Shown here one piece after another: positions 44,971-54,547 of a stretch of DNA of 64,000 nt. This DNA comes from an uncultured Draconibacterium sp. (GTDB lineage Bacteria; Bacteroidota; Bacteroidia; Bacteroidales; Prolixibacteraceae): NCBI RefSeq assembly GCF_963675585.1, contig NZ_OY776411.1:935001-999000 (forward strand), written 5' to 3'. Position 1 is the first letter of the stretch. Every line of letters begins with the position of its first letter. The position numbers were made by a program, and so were the translations under genes. The notes under the pieces were generated by a model that saw nothing but the letters and a program-made list of their open reading frames with translations, was not told where the DNA came from and ran no database searches.

Positions 44971-45564
44971 TTAATTTTCCAGTCGAATAATTAATCCGGC
45001 TCCCATATCCCAATGCATAACGGGCACGTTAAAACTTATTCCTCCGGAACAGCCGCCACCTATTCCGCACCAAAAACCGGCACCATCAAACTCGAGTGGC
45101 ATCATTAAATTTGTAAACAAACGTATACCAACCCGTTCGCTTAAAAATACCTTTGCTCCGGCTCCAATTCCTGTTGAAAAATACCACACACGCTCATCGC
45201 CTCCCGACTTTTGAACATAGCGCGATGTACCCAGTGTAATTTTTGCAAACGGGACAACCATACCTTGAGAAAACTCTTTTAAAGCTCCTGCCTGATAATG
45301 TTCTACTGCCAAATCAATTTCCTTTAGACGAGTTGAGCCTTTTGTATCGTTTCGCTCGTAACTGAGTTCGAAATACGACAGTTCATCGATTTGAACACTT
45401 AATAATCCGCCATACAATGCATCATCTTTTACATCGAGGTACCTGCCATAGTTGTCCACTTTTCCGGCTATGGTATAACCGAAAATCGGAGTTAATTCAA
45501 TGTTTTGAGCAATGGCGGAACCAAAAAATACCACAAGAAGTGTAGCCAGGAATAATTTTCTCAT
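44971..45564 (-). CDS. Outer-membrane beta-barrel protein
   Basis: 197 aa with a signal peptide (MRKLFLATLLVVFFGSAIAQ). Repeating amphipathic strands, a glycine/cysteine-rich loop (WCGIGGGCSGG) and a final strand MGAGLIIRLEN point to a small barrel. It is followed 55 nt later by the 732-aa gene on the same strand, a probable operon. Confidence 0.8.
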   Translation of the reverse strand: MRKLFLATLLVVFFGSAIAQNIELTPIFGYTIAGKVDNYGRYLDVKDDALYGGLLSVQIDELSYFELSYERNDTKGSTRLKEIDLAVEHYQAGALKEFSQGMVVPFAKITLGTSRYVQKSGGDERVWYFSTGIGAGAKVFLSERVGIRLFTNLMMPLEFDGAGFWCGIGGGCSGGISFNVPVMHWDMGAGLIIRLEN

Positions 45565-45753
45565 TGTTACGTTTTTTTCAATCGTTAATTTGTATCAATT
45601 TCGGTGTTTTAACTATCATATACAAACAAAATGAACTATTGTTTGAACATCACTATTTCGCGAAAGATTCGGACGATTTGATTTTCTTAACGTACTATTT
45701 AATATCTTTATAAAAAGGTAAATGGTTTACCCAATTTTGAATATGAAATTGAT

Positions 45754-46458
45754 ATGAAAAAACTGCTTCTTGTTTTGTGCCTTTTCATTACATCACACAT
45801 GGCTCATTCTCAAATCCTTATATCACTTCTACTGGGAGACAAATTGAACTCACCAAACCTGGAATTTGGCTTGGAGGGTGGATTTAATTACACAAAAATT
45901 TCGGGTTTCGAATCGAACGATAATTTACGAAATTTCAACCTTGGTTTTTATTTCGATGTAAGAATGAAAAATCAGTTGTTCCTGTATTCGGGGGTTCAGG
46001 TAAAATCGAGTTTTGGATTAGATGATCTTCAGGAAGAGGATTTGGCGTTTTTAGATGCTGAGATGCTATCGGTTGAAGGCAATTATTCGCAAAAAGTAAG
46101 TGCTTTTATGGTTCCGATTTTAGCCAAATATAAGTTTAAAAATCATTTTTATGTTGAAGCCGGGCCTCAGGTAGGACTTATTTATAACAGCTGGGTAGAA
46201 TTTACTTCGGATGTTGATAACAGAGATGTAAAAATAAAAGATTACAACGATAATTTACTGAATTGGTTTAATGGCGGATTAGCATTTGGCACAGGTTATA
46301 AACTAATGCAGGGACAAGGTTGGACAATTGGAGTGCGCTACTACCAGGGACTGACTGACGTTTTCAAAAACAAATCAGGAAGTATTCACAATTCGTTTAA
46401 CATTAAAGTGAACATCCCAATTGGTGCAGCAAGTCCGAAATCAACTCAGGAAAACTAA
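45754..46458 (+). CDS. Outer-membrane beta-barrel protein (PorT-like)
   Basis: 234 aa with a signal peptide (about 1-19). Mature sequence NLEFGLEGGFNYTKISGFE, FYFDVRMKNQLFLYSGVQVK and VPILAKYKFKNHFYVEAGPQ match the outer-membrane-protein beta-barrel (PorT/OMP_b-brl) group. Role unknown. Terminator follows. Confidence 0.82.
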   Translation: MKKLLLVLCLFITSHMAHSQILISLLLGDKLNSPNLEFGLEGGFNYTKISGFESNDNLRNFNLGFYFDVRMKNQLFLYSGVQVKSSFGLDDLQEEDLAFLDAEMLSVEGNYSQKVSAFMVPILAKYKFKNHFYVEAGPQVGLIYNSWVEFTSDVDNRDVKIKDYNDNLLNWFNGGLAFGTGYKLMQGQGWTIGVRYYQGLTDVFKNKSGSIHNSFNIKVNIPIGAASPKSTQEN

Positions 46459-46491
46459 AAAAAGCATCAACCTTACCGGCCAATGCTTTTT
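46459..46491 (+). terminator. Terminator after the PorT-like gene
   Basis: AAAAAGCAT and ATGCTTTTT arms around a 16-nt loop, T run at 46487-46491. Confidence 0.75.
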
Positions 46492-46567
46492 ATCAATTCC
46501 TATAAATACATTTTATTAAATTCATTACAAAAAGATACCGGGAATAAAACCGGTAACATTCTCACAA

Positions 46568-47203
46568 CTATTTAATAGTCCCTGAATCCATTAATGTTTT
46601 AACCAATTTTTTTGAATACGTTTTTGATGCCGATTCAGATCCTGAAGGATCAACCAGTTCTGACTGACCGGACCAAACAATAGCTTCTTTCTGATTTGTT
46701 TCGTTTACATCGTATAAACGTGTTTCGAGCACATAGGTTTTTTCTTCGCGATACTGATCGTTCCACATGTGATTGTAGCTCGAATAAATAAAACTACGAT
46801 AACCATAGCCATAATAACCGCCATACATATACGGGTAGTAATTGGTAGTATTTACCTGCACATCGCGGGTATTTACATCAACCAGCGAAGTAACCAAAAC
46901 CGCATCATAACCGCCATCTTTTACTCGCTTTTCAATCTCATCTTCAGTAAGTTTTTTAAGGTCTTCAACCGGAGTAATTACCTTTAAACCATTGCTTGCA
47001 TTTATGCCTTCGGCAGTCAGCATATCTGCTACTGTATTTTCGAATAAGGTTCGCGACTTCAGATTTTTCGAAAGCGTTAAAACCAAAACCTTATCAAACG
47101 TTTTACCCTCATAATTGTCTTTTGTCCATGTGTATTTCATGGTTGTTGAGCACGACCAGAGAAAGGTCATTGCAATAAATGTAAGTACTATTCTTGTTTT
47201 CAT
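46568..47203 (-). CDS. Tandem lipoprotein 3 (DUF4136-like)
   Basis: 211 aa. Lipobox LWSC (Cys18) followed by STTMKYTWTKDNYEGKTFDK. Shares with the next two genes upstream the phrases GGYDAVLVTSLVD, a Tyr-rich insert (YYPYMYGGYYGYGYR), YREEKTYVLETRLYDVN and IVWSGQSELVDPS. Tandem duplication with 26 nt to the upstream paralogue. Surface or periplasmic lipoprotein of unknown role. Confidence 0.85.
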   Translation of the reverse strand: MKTRIVLTFIAMTFLWSCSTTMKYTWTKDNYEGKTFDKVLVLTLSKNLKSRTLFENTVADMLTAEGINASNGLKVITPVEDLKKLTEDEIEKRVKDGGYDAVLVTSLVDVNTRDVQVNTTNYYPYMYGGYYGYGYRSFIYSSYNHMWNDQYREEKTYVLETRLYDVNETNQKEAIVWSGQSELVDPSGSESASKTYSKKLVKTLMDSGTIK

Positions 47204-47229
47204 CTTTTAAACTATTTATTGTTAAACAT

Positions 47230-47862
47230 TTACAATTTTATAATTCCCGAATCCAAAAGTGTTTTTACCAATTTCTTAGAGTAGCTTTTGGCAGCTGAAT
47301 CTACTGATGACGGATCAGTTAATTCAGACTGTCCCGACCAAACAACTGATTCTTTGGTTGCCTTTTCTGCTACATCAAAAAATCGCGTTTCCATAACATA
47401 CGTTTTTTCCTGGCGATAATATTCAGGTTCCTGCAAGTGTACATAACCTGTGCGAATATACCTGCCATAACGATACGAAACAGGCTGCATGTAAGTGCCT
47501 CCTCCTTCGCGTACGTCTCTTGAACTTGCATCAACCAGAGAAGTTATCAAAACACCATCATAACCTCCACTTTGTATTCTGTTCTCAATTTCTTCCTCAG
47601 TAAGTTCATGGTTATTTTCGTTGAATGGAAAAACCTGAATACTATTGCTTGCAGTAATGCCTTCGGCCTGTAGGCGATCAACAATAGCCGACTCTGAATT
47701 AATCCTTCCTTGCGGTGTTTTTGCTTCAACCACGACTAAAATTTTATCATACTTTCGTCCCTGGTATCCTTCGTTTGTCCATGTGTAGTTCATTGTTGTT
47801 GAACACGACCAAGCAACAATCATTGTTACTCCCAATAAAAGTAGTTTTACCTTCTTCATCAT
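47230..47862 (-). CDS. Tandem lipoprotein 2 (DUF4136-like)
   Basis: 210 aa. Lipobox AWSC (Cys20), STTMNYTWTNEGYQGRKYDK, GGYDGVLITSLVDASSRDV, Tyr/Arg-rich insert, YRQEKTYVMETRFFDVAEKA, VVWSGQSELTDPS. Close paralogue of its two neighbours and more distant from 41840-42517. Confidence 0.85.
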   Translation of the reverse strand: MMKKVKLLLLGVTMIVAWSCSTTMNYTWTNEGYQGRKYDKILVVVEAKTPQGRINSESAIVDRLQAEGITASNSIQVFPFNENNHELTEEEIENRIQSGGYDGVLITSLVDASSRDVREGGGTYMQPVSYRYGRYIRTGYVHLQEPEYYRQEKTYVMETRFFDVAEKATKESVVWSGQSELTDPSSVDSAAKSYSKKLVKTLLDSGIIKL

Positions 47863-47944
47863 AGTTTATTTATTTGAATGTCTGTGCAATAAAGCCAAAT
47901 GTCATTTTGCTCCTTATCTTTTCTAAATAACAGAATTAACTCCT

Positions 47945-48571
47945 TTAATGTTTTAAAAGCACCCCTGATTTTAAAAGTGTTTTAACCATTGAGTAAGCAT
48001 GTTCCTTTGCTGCTGATTCAAAAGACCGCGGATCTGTTATCTCCGACTGCCCCGACCAGATTATTGCATCTTCTGCAGTTGGCTCATTTGCATCAAACAA
48101 ACGCGATTCAACCACAAACGATTTTTCCTGACGATAATAACCCGGACTGTATGCGTAACTATAACCATAGTATATATGACGTGGAAACCGGTAAGGATAT
48201 GGATGATAAAAACTGTCGTATTCAAATACTTCCTGCTCCTTAATGTCCACTAAACTGGAAACTATTACAGCATCGTAACCGGCAAGCCGGATTTTCGACT
48301 CAATCGCTTTTTCACTCAGTTTATCAATACTGATAATGGGTGGAAACAGTTTGAGACTATTTTCTGCATAAATATTCTCTTCAGCCAAAGCCTGTACAAT
48401 AGTATTCTCAAAAATAGCCCGGGCTTCGGTGTTTTTACCAATTACCAATACCAGAATTTTTTCAAATTCCTTTCCCGTAACATTATCCTTTGTCCAGGTA
48501 TATTTCATTGTTGAAACGCACGATGTAAATAGTAAGAGTACCAATGCGATTACCAGAATTTTTCTATTCAT
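47945..48571 (-). CDS. Tandem lipoprotein 1 (DUF4136-like)
   Basis: 208 aa. Lipobox FTSC (Cys17), VSTMKYTWTKDNVTGKEFEK, AGYDAVIVSSLVDIKEQEV, insert HPYPYRFPRHIYYGYSYAYS, YRQEKSFVVESRLFDANEPT, IIWSGQSEITDPR. First of the three in transcription order. Confidence 0.85.
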   Translation of the reverse strand: MNRKILVIALVLLLFTSCVSTMKYTWTKDNVTGKEFEKILVLVIGKNTEARAIFENTIVQALAEENIYAENSLKLFPPIISIDKLSEKAIESKIRLAGYDAVIVSSLVDIKEQEVFEYDSFYHPYPYRFPRHIYYGYSYAYSPGYYRQEKSFVVESRLFDANEPTAEDAIIWSGQSEITDPRSFESAAKEHAYSMVKTLLKSGVLLKH

Positions 48572-48721
48572 AAATTGCTGATTATGTTCACTATCAAATT
48601 TACACTATAATCAGCATAAACACAAAAGAAAATTAACACTCCCAAAAGCCTTTACACCAAGGCATTTTGCCCATAAAACAGCTGATTGCATCTTTGTTTT
48701 CGTTCAAATATTTCATTCATT

Positions 48722-50044
48722 TCAAACAGGATTTAACTTCCTCAATCTGCCTTTTTGCGTGTCGTTTACTACCAGATTTTCCCTTAATTTCGAAATCAAA
48801 ATCCGAAATTGATTCTTGTTCTCAAGACCTGCATCGAATTCATTTGTTTGAATCAGATCTTCCCAAATATCTCGTTCCGGCCAATTCAAATAATCAGAGA
48901 TGGAAGCCGACTGCCCGCTGTCACGTACTTTATCAAACCAAATATAAAGTAGCCGTATAAACTCTTTTCGGGTTTTATGATCAAGTGCATCTTGTAACTG
49001 CTTAAAACAGTACGCTTCACTTTGTAAATATACAATCCGGTTTTTGCGGTAAGAACGAACAGCATATCGAAGAGATTTTATTCCGAAATAGCCGGCAAGC
49101 AACAACACAATCAGCAATAAACCAACCAGAGTCCACGAAAATGGTTCTTCTTCTGTTGTTTGAAGTGGAGCCGACATGGCCAGTAACGAATCTTTCAGGC
49201 TTTCCATCATTGCCAGGTCAGGATTGGCTTTTATCGTTATTTTTTTCTCTGGAATTGTGCGTTTATAAACGCTTTCAGTTGTCGGATTCCACCATAAAAT
49301 CTGTTCCTCGGGGATAATTATTTCAACTTCATCTTCAAACAAATAAGAATACCTTTCAATCCGAACACCATTTGCGCTTTTATCTGTTCGTTTGTCCTGC
49401 AGTTCCGGCTCCCGCGGATAGATACTTGTAAATTCCGGCTTTTCGATTATTAGCGGCTGTATCAAAGAAGGCAGGGTGCCACTAGCTGTAATAATTATCT
49501 CTCGTTCAACAACATCACCAACTTTCAGGGTTTCAATATTTTTACTCCAATTGTCGTTAATCGTGATGTTGTTTGCAACTGTCCAAACATTTTCATCTTT
49601 CGACGATGGAACCGCTTTTACCTTAATCATTTGCTGTTTTGTTCGGATCAATACCGGTTCTCCTTTATATCCCCCTTCAGGAGGAATGTTTGCATTGATT
49701 TCCAACTCCGGTATTTTAATATCTCCCGTGCTGTATGGAAAAACCAGGTAATAAAACGACAGGGTTGCGTATTTTTTATTGTTGATGTAATTTATGCTGC
49801 TTACAGTTCTGGTAAAAGGAATAATAAAAGCATCATCGATGTGAAGATTGGTAAATTGCAGTGGTTTGGCAAACCATGTTGATGAATGAACAGTGATTGT
49901 TACTTTGTAAGCCTGGCGCACCACTCCTTCATGCGGAACCACAGAAACGCGTGCAAAAGCATCAATTTTTTGAGCAAAGGAATAAACTGAAAGTAAAGTT
50001 CCCAATACAAAAAGCAAACTGATATGTTTAATGTGTTTTACCAT
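48722..50044 (-). CDS. batD: BatD family protein
   Basis: 440 aa. A signal peptide (ending YSFAQ) is followed by BatD beta domains (AFARVSVVPHEGVVRQAYKV, LKVGDVVEREIIITASGTL, a LQDKRTDKSANGVRIERYSY strand), a transmembrane helix at about 305-325 and a cytoplasmic tail. Last gene of the Bat operon; its start overlaps the batBC stop by 7 nt. Bat proteins support aerotolerance and envelope function in Bacteroides fragilis; their mechanism is unresolved. Confidence 0.9.
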   Translation of the reverse strand: MVKHIKHISLLFVLGTLLSVYSFAQKIDAFARVSVVPHEGVVRQAYKVTITVHSSTWFAKPLQFTNLHIDDAFIIPFTRTVSSINYINNKKYATLSFYYLVFPYSTGDIKIPELEINANIPPEGGYKGEPVLIRTKQQMIKVKAVPSSKDENVWTVANNITINDNWSKNIETLKVGDVVEREIIITASGTLPSLIQPLIIEKPEFTSIYPREPELQDKRTDKSANGVRIERYSYLFEDEVEIIIPEEQILWWNPTTESVYKRTIPEKKITIKANPDLAMMESLKDSLLAMSAPLQTTEEEPFSWTLVGLLLIVLLLAGYFGIKSLRYAVRSYRKNRIVYLQSEAYCFKQLQDALDHKTRKEFIRLLYIWFDKVRDSGQSASISDYLNWPERDIWEDLIQTNEFDAGLENKNQFRILISKLRENLVVNDTQKGRLRKLNPV

Positions 50045-51792
50045 TGTTCTTCCAACTCCTGCATGTTTTGGTGATACTTTTTCCTTTGATATTCGAACCG
50101 TCGTCGTAAAAACTCACCCGGATCAGCTGAAATTTCGCGCAATAAAATATTCTGTGGCTTTTCTCCGCTCCCCGATTGAAAATCATCCGGAACCTCTTCC
50201 ATTTCCTCGGCCTTTCGCTGATCGGTTTCTACTTCATCTGTTACGCGTTTACCGTCTTCAGGCAACTCATCCACTTCCGTATCCGAACTCAACTCCTCAT
50301 CTTTCGATGAAGCTTTGCGTTCTTCCAGTTTGCCGGCTTCTTTTTCCTCTTCTTCCGGTAACTCAATGGGGCCGCCTTCATTTCTGAGCGAATCCACTAC
50401 TCCAATTGTTTTTGTTGTTTCGTTTATGGCCTCCTGAAACTTTTCATTTCCCGGATCTTTTTCGGCAGCCAATTCAATGGCTTGCAAGGCTTCGTCGTAG
50501 CGCCCCAATTGAGAATATGCCATTCCCAGATTAAAGAGCGAGTTGGCCGAACTATCTTTTTCAAATGCTTGTGCCGCCGCGTCAAAATTGCCGGCTTTGT
50601 AATATGCAACACCTTTGTAGAATTCCGTTTCAAATGTATTACCAGCCTCATCGTAATCTTTTGCATCGTACAACTTCTGCCCCTGGTAATCTTTGGAATA
50701 CCAGAGATTTTGCCACGACATATCGCCGGAACATGAACTCATAAAAAAGAGAATTGGAATAAATGAATACTGGATCATCCAACCTTTACGAAACCAAAAC
50801 GGAAGAAGCAGAACCAGAAAAATAAGCAATACAAAACCCATGTCTTTCCACTGTTCATCACTCTCCTCATCATCTGCCTGATACTCCAGGTTTTTTCTCA
50901 CATTTGCCGCAATCAGTTCCATGTCGGAGTTATCTAGAGTGAGTGTATTCACGTTTATTTTTTTGTGTTTCTGAAGCTGAAAAAGAACATTTGGATCAAG
51001 GCTTGAAACAACAATATTTCCATTTCTGTCGGAAACCGATTCTTTGTTTTCGTTTTTTGGAATTTGTGCACCCTGCTGCGTTGCCAGGGTTAAAACCTCA
51101 ACTCTGTGAATGGAGCTGTTCACAAAATCTTCGATAAGCAGTGCCTGGTTTTCATCAACTGCATCGGTAACCAGTAACAATGTACTTGGCGCCGTAACTT
51201 TTGCCAATGTAGTATCGGTCAGTTGCATTAACAACTCCAGATTTGTTCCCTGAACCGGCATAATTCCCGGAGACAAAGACTCCAGATGATGAGTGATCAA
51301 ACGATAATCATTACACATAGGGACGACGGTATGAGCTGTTCCGGAATAAGCATAAAGACTTACTTTTGAGCCGGGATTGGCATCCAATAAATCGCGGATT
51401 TTGAACTTGGCGCGTTCCAGACGATTGGGTTGCACATCTTCTGCCATCATGGAAAGCGAACAATCTACCGCAATCATTAGCACAGCCTCGCTTCTGGCTC
51501 CCGGTACATCCACTTTCTCCCAGGTAGGTCCGGCAAGGGCCAAAATTCCAATGGTTGAAATCAAAACAAAGGCAATTAAAGGAAAAGTTACTGCAGCTCG
51601 TTTTTCTTTGGTAAACATATAAGGTTGCAAGGCCGGTGCAATAACTTTTTTCCACTTTCGGTCTTCACGAGAAGTAAAAACAATAATAAGTGCCACCACC
51701 AACACCACTACAAATCCCCATAACCAGACCGGACGCAGTAAATGAAACTGGTCGGGATTAAAATGGGCAATATCTTTTATGTATTCGAACAT
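50038..51792 (-). CDS. BatB-BatC fusion: von Willebrand A domain plus TPR
   Basis: 584 aa. Two membrane helices (24-40, 70-88), a VWA domain with MIDAS DCSLS (D110) and later T and D positions, a third helix near 310-330, then a lipoprotein-like stretch MSSCSGDMS and TPR repeats (about 385-460: AYYKAGNFDAAAQAFEKDSS, LGMAYSQLGRYDEALQAIEL). The C-terminal 100 residues are acidic and charged. In Bacteroides batB and batC are separate genes; here they are one frame. It overlaps batD by 7 nt. Confidence 0.92.
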   Translation of the reverse strand: MFEYIKDIAHFNPDQFHLLRPVWLWGFVVVLVVALIIVFTSREDRKWKKVIAPALQPYMFTKEKRAAVTFPLIAFVLISTIGILALAGPTWEKVDVPGARSEAVLMIAVDCSLSMMAEDVQPNRLERAKFKIRDLLDANPGSKVSLYAYSGTAHTVVPMCNDYRLITHHLESLSPGIMPVQGTNLELLMQLTDTTLAKVTAPSTLLLVTDAVDENQALLIEDFVNSSIHRVEVLTLATQQGAQIPKNENKESVSDRNGNIVVSSLDPNVLFQLQKHKKINVNTLTLDNSDMELIAANVRKNLEYQADDEESDEQWKDMGFVLLIFLVLLLPFWFRKGWMIQYSFIPILFFMSSCSGDMSWQNLWYSKDYQGQKLYDAKDYDEAGNTFETEFYKGVAYYKAGNFDAAAQAFEKDSSANSLFNLGMAYSQLGRYDEALQAIELAAEKDPGNEKFQEAINETTKTIGVVDSLRNEGGPIELPEEEEKEAGKLEERKASSKDEELSSDTEVDELPEDGKRVTDEVETDQRKAEEMEEVPDDFQSGSGEKPQNILLREISADPGEFLRRRFEYQRKKYHQNMQELEEQW

Positions 51793-51802
51793 GGTTTATT
51801 TG

Positions 51803-51860
51803 ACCACCAAGACACGAAGAGCACCAAAATTTTGCTCAAATTTCTTTGTGACTTTGTGGT
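51803..51860. repeat. Palindromic CACTAAG/ACCAC-type repeat
   Basis: Left arm ACCACCAAGACACGAAGA (from 51803) and an inverted partner TTTCTTTGTGACTTTGTGGT (to 51860). It lies in the gap between batA and batBC and belongs to the same family as the repeats at 54285-54524 and 54965-55284. Confidence 0.7.
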
Positions 51861-51878
51861 TATTTTTTGTTTTATAAT

Positions 51879-52856
51879 TCATCCAAAAAACAATTTTTGC
51901 AAGCCACGAATCAATGCCAGCACAAAAGCTAAAACCATAGCAATCCCTAGCGGGTAATGGAATAGCAAAGTGACTGGCGCATTTTCCTCGGCTTCATATT
52001 CAATGGGTTCCAATTCGTTTAAAGTGTTGTAGGCATTTCCCAATTGTTCAGGATCCTCTGCCAGAAAATATTCTCCGTCTGCAATGCGGGAAATTTCCTG
52101 TAAAGTTTGCTCATCCAAACCATCGTTTTTGCCAGTAGCTTCTCCAATCCCAATCGTATAAATTTTAACACTGTCCTTGTGTGCCATTTTTGCAGCATCA
52201 GTCGGAAAAATTCCTCTTCCATCATCTTGTCCATCGGTAAGCAACAGCAATACTTTTTGGTCAATAGAATCTCCTTCAAATATTTTTAACGAGTACCCAA
52301 TGGCTTTTCCAATTCCGGTCATTTGTCCGGCCATTCCCACATCTGTTTCGTCGAGCATGAAACGAATTACATCGTGGTCGGTGGTTAAAGGTGCCTGTAA
52401 ATAGGCATTGCTTCCAAAAAAAACCAGAGCCAGCCTGTCTCCTGCGCGCTTTTCAATAAACGCATTTAAAACTTGTTTTACCCCTTCCCAACGAGTTACC
52501 CGTTCGCCATCAATCTCCCAGTCGGAATTGGCCATACTAAAGGAAATGTCGGCGGCGATAACAAAATTTCGTGCTGTTTTTACCTTCATCTCCGGTTCGC
52601 CGACAATCTGAGGCGATGCCAAAGCAGCCAGTGTTGCTATCCAAATCAATGACAACACAATCCACTGCAAAACATTTCGTTTCGACACCCAGGCTCCCGA
52701 TCCGGCCTTTTGTCCGCTTGCTTTTTCAACATCGCTAAACGCAGGAAATTTTAATGCTTCCTTCCGTTGTTTTAAAGGTGGCATTAACCAAAACACAAGC
52801 AACGGCGCTGGTAAAAACAGAAAAACCCATATGTAAGCAAACTCAAACATTGGCAC
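51879..52856 (-). CDS. batA: BatA von Willebrand A domain protein
   Basis: 325 aa. N-terminal helix (6-25), helix at about 63-81, VWA domain with MIDAS DISFS (D103) and LTDGQDDGRG, and a C-terminal helix near 300-320. Overlaps the DUF4381 gene upstream by 14 nt. Inner-membrane protein whose VWA faces the periplasm, probably interacting with BatB. Confidence 0.92.
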   Translation of the reverse strand: MPMFEFAYIWVFLFLPAPLLVFWLMPPLKQRKEALKFPAFSDVEKASGQKAGSGAWVSKRNVLQWIVLSLIWIATLAALASPQIVGEPEMKVKTARNFVIAADISFSMANSDWEIDGERVTRWEGVKQVLNAFIEKRAGDRLALVFFGSNAYLQAPLTTDHDVIRFMLDETDVGMAGQMTGIGKAIGYSLKIFEGDSIDQKVLLLLTDGQDDGRGIFPTDAAKMAHKDSVKIYTIGIGEATGKNDGLDEQTLQEISRIADGEYFLAEDPEQLGNAYNTLNELEPIEYEAEENAPVTLLFHYPLGIAMVLAFVLALIRGLQKLFFG

Positions 52857-53322
52857 GATGATTTTTTACCCAAAAGACAGCAAAGTGAGCAAGTTCATTG
52901 GCCTGTGGTTCTGTTAATACATATGAAGTATTGTACAAAGCCTTGGTATAAATTGTAAAGTCAGGCAAGGGCGAAATCAATTGCTTTTCTATGCACGACA
53001 TTAAAAAACGGAACCATTCATCGCCATATAGAGCCGCCACTTTTTTTCGACCATAAAGCTGAATCGCTGTCCTTTTTAATAACTCATTTATTTCAAAAGC
53101 CGCCCGGGTTTTCTTGTGCTGAAGAATATCTTCAATTTCTTTCAGAGCTTCACGCCGGTAGGCATTCTTCCTATATTTTCGGTACTGAATAAAAACAACC
53201 AATAACACAATTAACACCAAAAGTGCCAAAACCAAATACCAGCCCGGAGTATTAAAACTGTATTTCACCGGATCAGGCTCGATCAATTGACCAATCGAAT
53301 TATATGTCGTTGTTTCATTCAA
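52843..53322 (-). CDS. DUF4381 membrane protein of the Bat operon
   Basis: 159 aa. One transmembrane segment (28-46: YLVLALLVLIVLLVVFIQYR) and a helical domain with TRAAFEINELLKRTAIQLYG and GDEWFRFLM. Shares the ATGA overlap with the DUF58 stop (53319-53322) and overlaps batA by 14 nt. Confidence 0.88.
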   Translation of the reverse strand: MNETTTYNSIGQLIEPDPVKYSFNTPGWYLVLALLVLIVLLVVFIQYRKYRKNAYRREALKEIEDILQHKKTRAAFEINELLKRTAIQLYGRKKVAALYGDEWFRFLMSCIEKQLISPLPDFTIYTKALYNTSYVLTEPQANELAHFAVFWVKNHRANV

Positions 53323-54293
53323 CGTCTTTTTGTTTTTAGTTTGGTTTTGAAAAGTGATTTTAACTGGGTATCGATGTTTTCAATGGTATTTAACGACAGA
53401 ATCGGAATTCCGTATTTTTCCATTTCAGTATAAAACCCGATCTTCTGTTCCTGATAATTTGTTTCATACTTTTTACCCAGATTCTTTTTCCCGGCTTCGC
53501 ACATCAGTTGAAGATTTCCGTCGGACAAAACCAGTTTGCTTTGAGGTAATTTTTCTTCCAGCGGATCGCTGATTCTGGACAGAATTACATCGTTGTGTTT
53601 CGACAACTGGATAAGATGTTTTTTGCTTGATGCAGAAACCGATTGAAAATCGCTGATAAACAGTATTAAATAATCGTGTGTGGCCATACTAATCACCCGC
53701 AACAATGCTTTGTCCACCACTTGTGTTTTTTCCTGAATTGGGTAATTTTTATCGGCCAGGTTCTGCGCTTGGTCTATCATCGCTTTTAAATATTGCATTA
53801 CAACAGCCCTGTTTCGCCGTGGAGAAAAAATCTGGCAGCCTTCGCCATCAAAGATTAAGCCTCCAAAACGATCGCCGTTTTTTAACACCTTAAAAGCCGC
53901 AATGGCCGCCAGTTGCGAAGCAATAAAGGTTTTTGTATACACCTGCGATCCGAAAAACATTCCCGGTGTCATATCAGAAATAACCAAAACCGGCTTTTCC
54001 TTTTCTTCGGTAAAAACTTTTGTAGAAGTAATGCGGGTGCGGGCAGTAACACGCCAGTCAATATTTCGAATATCGTCGCCGGCAACATATTTGCGCACTT
54101 CCTCAAAATCCAAACCTCTGCCTCGCAACTTCGAAGCATGTTTACCTGCCAATACACTGTGAACAGGTTGTTTTGGAAGCAACGAAAATCCTGTTGAAGC
54201 AACCAAATGCTCCAATTTCAGTAATTCGCTGAGGGTCGGGATGATATTTTTTGTGCTTCCTTTCATTGATAATAACGAAGCTGATTTTACCAC
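53319..54293 (-). CDS. DUF58 domain-containing protein
   Basis: 324 aa, soluble. DUF58 signature LRGRGLDFEEVRKYVAGDDI, RNIDWRVTARTR and a VWA-like second half (VLVISDMTPGMFFGS). Found next to MoxR ATPases and VWA proteins in most genomes. Here a GxxExxY gene separates it from moxR. Confidence 0.92.
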   Translation of the reverse strand: MVKSASLLSMKGSTKNIIPTLSELLKLEHLVASTGFSLLPKQPVHSVLAGKHASKLRGRGLDFEEVRKYVAGDDIRNIDWRVTARTRITSTKVFTEEKEKPVLVISDMTPGMFFGSQVYTKTFIASQLAAIAAFKVLKNGDRFGGLIFDGEGCQIFSPRRNRAVVMQYLKAMIDQAQNLADKNYPIQEKTQVVDKALLRVISMATHDYLILFISDFQSVSASSKKHLIQLSKHNDVILSRISDPLEEKLPQSKLVLSDGNLQLMCEAGKKNLGKKYETNYQEQKIGFYTEMEKYGIPILSLNTIENIDTQLKSLFKTKLKTKRR

Positions 54294-54524
54294 TAAGACA
54301 CAAAGAACACCAAGTTTTTTTTAAATGTTTTTATACTAACTACTGTTCTTTGAAATCCGATTAAATCTATACTTTCAAAAAATCTTTTTTCATTTGTTTT
54401 ACCACCAAGTCACTAAGAACACCAAGTTTTTTTAAATGTTTTTATACTAACTACTGTTCTTTGAAAGACCACTCAATAAATCTTTTTTTGGTTTTCTACT
54501 CTTCTTCGTGTCTTTGTGGTTTTA
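54285..54524. repeat. Direct and inverted repeats upstream of the DUF58 gene
   Basis: A 70-bp direct repeat (54285-54355 and 54397-54466), each starting TTTTACCAC and carrying CACCAAG then TTTAAATGTTTTTATACTAA. An inverted partner TTCTTCGTGTCTTTGTGG ends at 54519. Occupies the space between the DUF58 and GxxExxY genes. Confidence 0.85.
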
Positions 54525-54547
54525 TTTCTATTTTTATTCATTTAATA

